Assembly (NCBI RefSeq): GCF_004217615.1
Contig: NZ_SHLD01000001.1
Span: forward strand, 2,542,001-2,606,000
DNA: 64,000 nt
Reading direction: 5' to 3'
Source of the DNA: Micromonospora kangleipakensis
GTDB lineage: Bacteria; Actinomycetota; Actinomycetes; Mycobacteriales; Micromonosporaceae
The notes under the pieces: generated by a model
Database searches by the model: none
Seen by the model: only the letters and a program-made list of their open reading frames with translations
What the model was told of the DNA's origin: nothing
Shown: one piece after another, positions 61,231 to 64,000 of the stretch
Numbering within the stretch: the first letter of the stretch is position 1
How the letters are laid out: every line of letters begins with the position of its first letter
Made by a program: the position numbers and the translations under genes

Positions 61231-62220
61231 ATGACCGATGCGATCCGGTTGACCGATTACGCCCGGGGCGGCGGCTGCGCCTGCAAGATCCCACCGAGCG
61301 AGCTGGAGGCGATGGTCGCCGGGCTGGGACCGGCGAGCGGCACCGCCGACCTGCTGGTCGGCCTGGAGAACGGCGACGACGCCGCGGTGGTCCGGCTGGA
61401 CGAGCGGACCGGCCTGGTCGCCACCGCCGACTTCTTCACCCCGGTCGTCGACGACGCGTACGACTGGGGCCGGATCGCCGCCGCCAACGCGCTCTCCGAC
61501 GTGTACGCGATGGGCGGCACCCCGCTGGTGGCCCTCAACCTGCTCTGCTGGCCGCGGGAGAAGCTGCCGGTGGAGCTGGCCCGGGAGGTGCTGCGCGGCG
61601 GCCAGGACGTGGCCCGGGAGGCGGGTTGCCACCTGGCCGGCGGGCACAGCGTCGACGACGACGGCCCGAAGTACGGCCTCGCGGTCACCGGCGTGGTCCG
61701 GCCCGAGGAGCTGATCACCCTGGACGCCGGTCGCGCCGGCCTGCCGCTCTCGCTGACCAAGCCGCTCGGCGTGGGGGTGTTGAACACCCGACACAAGGCC
61801 ACCGGCGAGCGTTTCCCGGAGGCGGTCGCCTCGATGAGCGCGCTGAACCGGGACGCCGCCCGGGCGGCGGTCGCCGCCGGCGTCCGCTGCGGCACCGACG
61901 TGACCGGCTTCGGCCTGCTCGGGCACGCCGCCAAGCTGGCCCGGGCGAGCCGGCTGACAGTCGCCATCGACGCGGCCCGGGTGCCGTACCTGCCGGGGGC
62001 CCGGGAGGCGCTGCGGGACGGGTACGTCAGCGGCGGCACCCGCCGCAACCTGGACTGGGTGACCCCGTGGACGGACTTCGGCGCCGCCGACGAGGGGGAG
62101 CGGCTGCTGCTGGCCGACGCGCAGACCTCCGGTGGCCTGCTGGTCGCCGGCGAGGTGCCCGGCGGCACGGTGATCGGCGAGCTGCTGCCTCGGGGCGAGC
62201 ACCTGATCCGGGTCCGCTGA
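61231..62220 (+). CDS. selD: selenide, water dikinase SelD
   Basis: SelD makes selenophosphate from selenide and ATP, the donor for selenocysteine or selenouridine. The 329-residue protein has the catalytic Cys and Lys in G-G-G-C-A-C-K-I (C16, C18, K19), the phosphate-binding G-D-D-A-A-V region, and C-G-T-D-V-T-G-F-G-L-L-G-H. The active-site residue is Cys, not Sec (no in-frame TGA there). ATG 61231 is taken; GTG 61225, with GGAG upstream, is possible. No selA, selB, selC or selU gene is visible in the window. Confidence 0.93.
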   Translation: MTDAIRLTDYARGGGCACKIPPSELEAMVAGLGPASGTADLLVGLENGDDAAVVRLDERTGLVATADFFTPVVDDAYDWGRIAAANALSDVYAMGGTPLVALNLLCWPREKLPVELAREVLRGGQDVAREAGCHLAGGHSVDDDGPKYGLAVTGVVRPEELITLDAGRAGLPLSLTKPLGVGVLNTRHKATGERFPEAVASMSALNRDAARAAVAAGVRCGTDVTGFGLLGHAAKLARASRLTVAIDAARVPYLPGAREALRDGYVSGGTRRNLDWVTPWTDFGAADEGERLLLADAQTSGGLLVAGEVPGGTVIGELLPRGEHLIRVR

Positions 62221-62421
62221 CTGTCATGTCGTTCGCCCGGCCGGGCACCATACCCGATAAACTGTCATCTTCCCGCTACTCGGAGCAACGATGCCCGAGG
62301 AATTTTTGCCCGGAATGGTCACAGACCGGTAACTTGCCCCCGGCTGAGGTCATATGCACCCCACCATCGTCAGTAAGGCCCGATCCGGAGGCCGGTGGGA
62401 CGAGCACAGCGAGGAGGCGGC

Positions 62422-62901
62422 ATGACCGAGCTGTGGAACTGGAGAATCGACGGGGCGGCACCCGTGGAGGTGTACCCCGCGCTGGCCGAGGCGCTCGGCC
62501 GGGTGGTGATGCCCCTCGCCGTCGCCGACCCGGCCCGGCTGCCCACGTACGCGGTGATCTGCGACGTGTGGGAGGCGCCGGGGGAGTTCGGCACGATGGT
62601 CGACTGCTACGGGGTGCCCGAGCGGCTGCCCGAGCTCCCCAGCATCGCGGCGCTGGCCCGGCTGCTGGACCGCAACTGCCTGATGCGTGACGACACCCTC
62701 GACGCCGGCCGGCACCTGCTGGTCGCCCCCGACGGCACGATCCGCCCGGTGCACTTCACCGTCACCGAGACGGACGACGGCGAGGTGCTGAGCGAGCAAC
62801 GGCTCTGCACCGTGGCCCACCCGGGCTGCCGGGGCTGGTCACAGTGCCACCGCTCCCGGTGGGCCCCAGACTCGGTCGCCCCGGCGCTCGCCGCAGCCTG
62901 A
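62422..62901 (+). CDS. uncharacterised cysteine-containing protein
   Basis: The 159-residue protein (start M-T-E-L-W-N-W-R-I) has six cysteines, including C-P-like pairs H-P-G-C-R-G-W-S-Q-C near residues 139-148. A GAGGAGG site lies 5 nt before the ATG. No family was recognised. The 200-bp region upstream includes an AT-rich stretch around 62255-62300 that could hold its promoter. It converges with the DUF2277 gene. Confidence 0.65.
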   Translation: MTELWNWRIDGAAPVEVYPALAEALGRVVMPLAVADPARLPTYAVICDVWEAPGEFGTMVDCYGVPERLPELPSIAALARLLDRNCLMRDDTLDAGRHLLVAPDGTIRPVHFTVTETDDGEVLSEQRLCTVAHPGCRGWSQCHRSRWAPDSVAPALAAA

Positions 62902-62978
62902 GCCCGGGCCGGCCGGCGCGGGTCGGCGGGCCGGCCGGGGCGGATCGGCGGGCCGGCCGGGGCGCGCGTCGGGCGGCG

Positions 62979-63206
62979 TCAGGCGCGGGCCGTCGGCTGC
63001 TGGCCGCGCACCACCAGCTGGTCGAGCAGCGTCGCGGTCGCGGCGGCCACGGCGTCCACCGCGGCGTCGAAAGCGGCCGCGTTGTGGGCGGCGGGCGTCC
63101 GGAAGCCCGAGATCTTCCGGACGTACTGCAACGCCGCCGCGCGGACGTCCTCCTCGGTGACCACCGGGACGTACGGCTCACGCAGGGTCTTGATGCTCCG
63201 GCACAC
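62979..63206 (-). CDS. DUF2277 family protein
   Basis: The 75-residue protein matches the DUF2277 pattern: C-R-S-I-K-T-L-R at the start, [17 protein letters not shown] and A-A-H-N-A-A-A-F-D. The start is GTG 63204-63206, after GAGGAGGAG. The function is unknown. It is divergent from miaB, a common arrangement in actinobacteria. Confidence 0.88.
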   Translation of the reverse strand: MCRSIKTLREPYVPVVTEEDVRAAALQYVRKISGFRTPAAHNAAAFDAAVDAVAAATATLLDQLVVRGQQPTARA

Positions 63207-63258
63207 GGCTCCTCCTCGTTCGGTCCGACCAGCTCGGCCCGGATACGCTGTCCGGGTC

Positions 63259-64000
63259 ATGACTACCGCAGCCGTGGGCAGCCCGCGCACCTACCAGGTG
63301 CGAACGTACGGCTGCCAGATGAACGTGCACGACTCCGAGCGCATCTCCGGCCTGCTCGAACAGGCCGGCTACGTGCGCGCCGCCGAGGCCGACGATAACC
63401 CCGACGTGGTGGTGTTCAACACCTGCGCCGTCCGGGAGAACGCCGACAACCGGCTCTACGGCAACCTGGGTCATCTGCGCCCCGTGAAGGACAAGCACCC
63501 CGGGATGCAGATCGCCGTCGGCGGCTGCCTGGCCCAGAAGGACCGCGGCGAGATCGTCCGCAAGGCCCCCTGGGTGGACGTGGTCTTCGGCACGCACAAC
63601 ATCGGCTCGCTGCCGGTGCTGCTGGAGCGGGCCCGGCACAACGCCGCCGCCGAGGTGGAGATCCTCGAATCCCTCGACGTCTTCCCCTCCACGCTGCCGA
63701 CCCGGCGCGAGTCGACGTACGCCGGCTGGGTGTCGATCTCGGTGGGCTGCAACAACACCTGCACGTTCTGCATCGTGCCCTCCCTGCGCGGCAAGGAGAA
63801 GGACCGCCGCCCCGGCGACATCCTCTCCGAGGTGCGCGCCCTGGTCGACGAGGGCGTGCTGGAGGTGACCCTGCTTGGGCAGAACGTCAACTCCTACGGC
63901 GTCGAGTTCGGTGACCGGTACGCCTTCGGGAAGCTGCTGCGCGCCTGCGGCGACATCGAGGGGCTGGAGCGGGTCCGGTTCACCAGCCCGCACCCGAAGG
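63259..64000 (+). CDS. miaB: tRNA-2-methylthio-N6-dimethylallyladenosine synthase MiaB (5' part)
   Basis: MiaB adds a methylthio group to i6A37 of certain tRNAs. The visible 247 residues include the UPF0004 domain ([29 protein letters not shown]) and the radical-SAM cluster motif [17 protein letters not shown] distinguishes it from RimO earlier in the window. TACGCT (63244-63249) lies 9 nt before the ATG with no ribosome-binding site, so the mRNA may be leaderless. The 3' end is outside the window. Confidence 0.96.
   Translation, partial: MTTAAVGSPRTYQVRTYGCQMNVHDSERISGLLEQAGYVRAAEADDNPDVVVFNTCAVRENADNRLYGNLGHLRPVKDKHPGMQIAVGGCLAQKDRGEIVRKAPWVDVVFGTHNIGSLPVLLERARHNAAAEVEILESLDVFPSTLPTRRESTYAGWVSISVGCNNTCTFCIVPSLRGKEKDRRPGDILSEVRALVDEGVLEVTLLGQNVNSYGVEFGDRYAFGKLLRACGDIEGLERVRFTSPHPK

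Noticed and set aside
62221..62421. Selenocysteine tRNA (selC) near selD
   Set aside because: No acceptor-stem/T-loop arrangement or long extra arm could be found in the intergenic sequence.

Overview
The DNA is about 73% GC by eye, with dense short operons, many GTG starts and 4-bp GTGA/ATGA gene overlaps. Gene order matches the recA/ftsK/dapA region of actinobacteria: thyX-dapA-rnj, ftsK, rimO-pgsA-cinA-clgR-pspA-pspM, DUF3046-recA-recX, rny, gluABCD, miaB. The fit is best to a Micromonospora-like member of the Micromonosporaceae. That placement is inference from synteny, codon use and repeat style; no 16S gene is present.

Layout. 1-7.8 kb: acetyltransferases, a GT87 membrane mannosyltransferase, a YcaQ-type DNA glycosylase, thyX, dapA and RNase J. 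8-11.7 kb: a secreted S1 protease and a coupled pair of YbjN-domain genes. 11.8-14.3 kb: ftsK. 14.4-16.2 kb: a small membrane protein, a guanidinium exporter gene behind a convincing guanidine-III riboswitch, and an ornithine cyclodeaminase-family gene behind a MerR-type promoter. 16.3-21.8 kb: rimO, pgsA, cinA, clgR, pspA and pspM, an envelope-stress island. 21.8-25.4 kb: a 1202-residue multicopper-oxidase-fold protein that has lost its copper-binding motifs and carries three fibronectin III domains. 25.6-32.9 kb: nei2, a CPCC protein, a SAM hydrolase, a GNAT protein and lhr. 33.1-39.9 kb: a small unknown gene and the mrpA-C-D-E-F-G antiporter operon, interrupted by four 59-bp repeats that each encode a coupled 20-codon mini-ORF. 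40-43.6 kb: two CNNM/CorC-type transporters and a Spo0M-like gene. 43.6-46.9 kb: leuE and a PNPOx-GNAT fusion, divergent from a MocR regulator across a palindromic operator. 46.9-48.4 kb: a TnpB element bounded by IS630-like inverted repeats. 48.5-54.5 kb: udgX, an acyl-CoA dehydrogenase, an MFS transporter, DUF3046, recA with both an SOS box and a RecA-NDp/PafBC promoter, and recX. 55-64 kb: rny with a leader ORF, the gluABCD glutamate ABC system, selD, two small genes and the 5' part of miaB.

Themes. DNA repair is over-represented (ycaQ, nei2, lhr, udgX, recA, recX). RNA processing and modification also recur (rnj, rny, rimO as a ribosomal-protein modifier, miaB). Many genes appear leaderless, with a TAnnnT element 6-9 nt before the start codon. 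The most unusual items are the 59-bp mini-ORF array inside the mrp operon, the TnpB gene between IS630-like ends, the copper-less multicopper oxidase and the guanidine-III switch.
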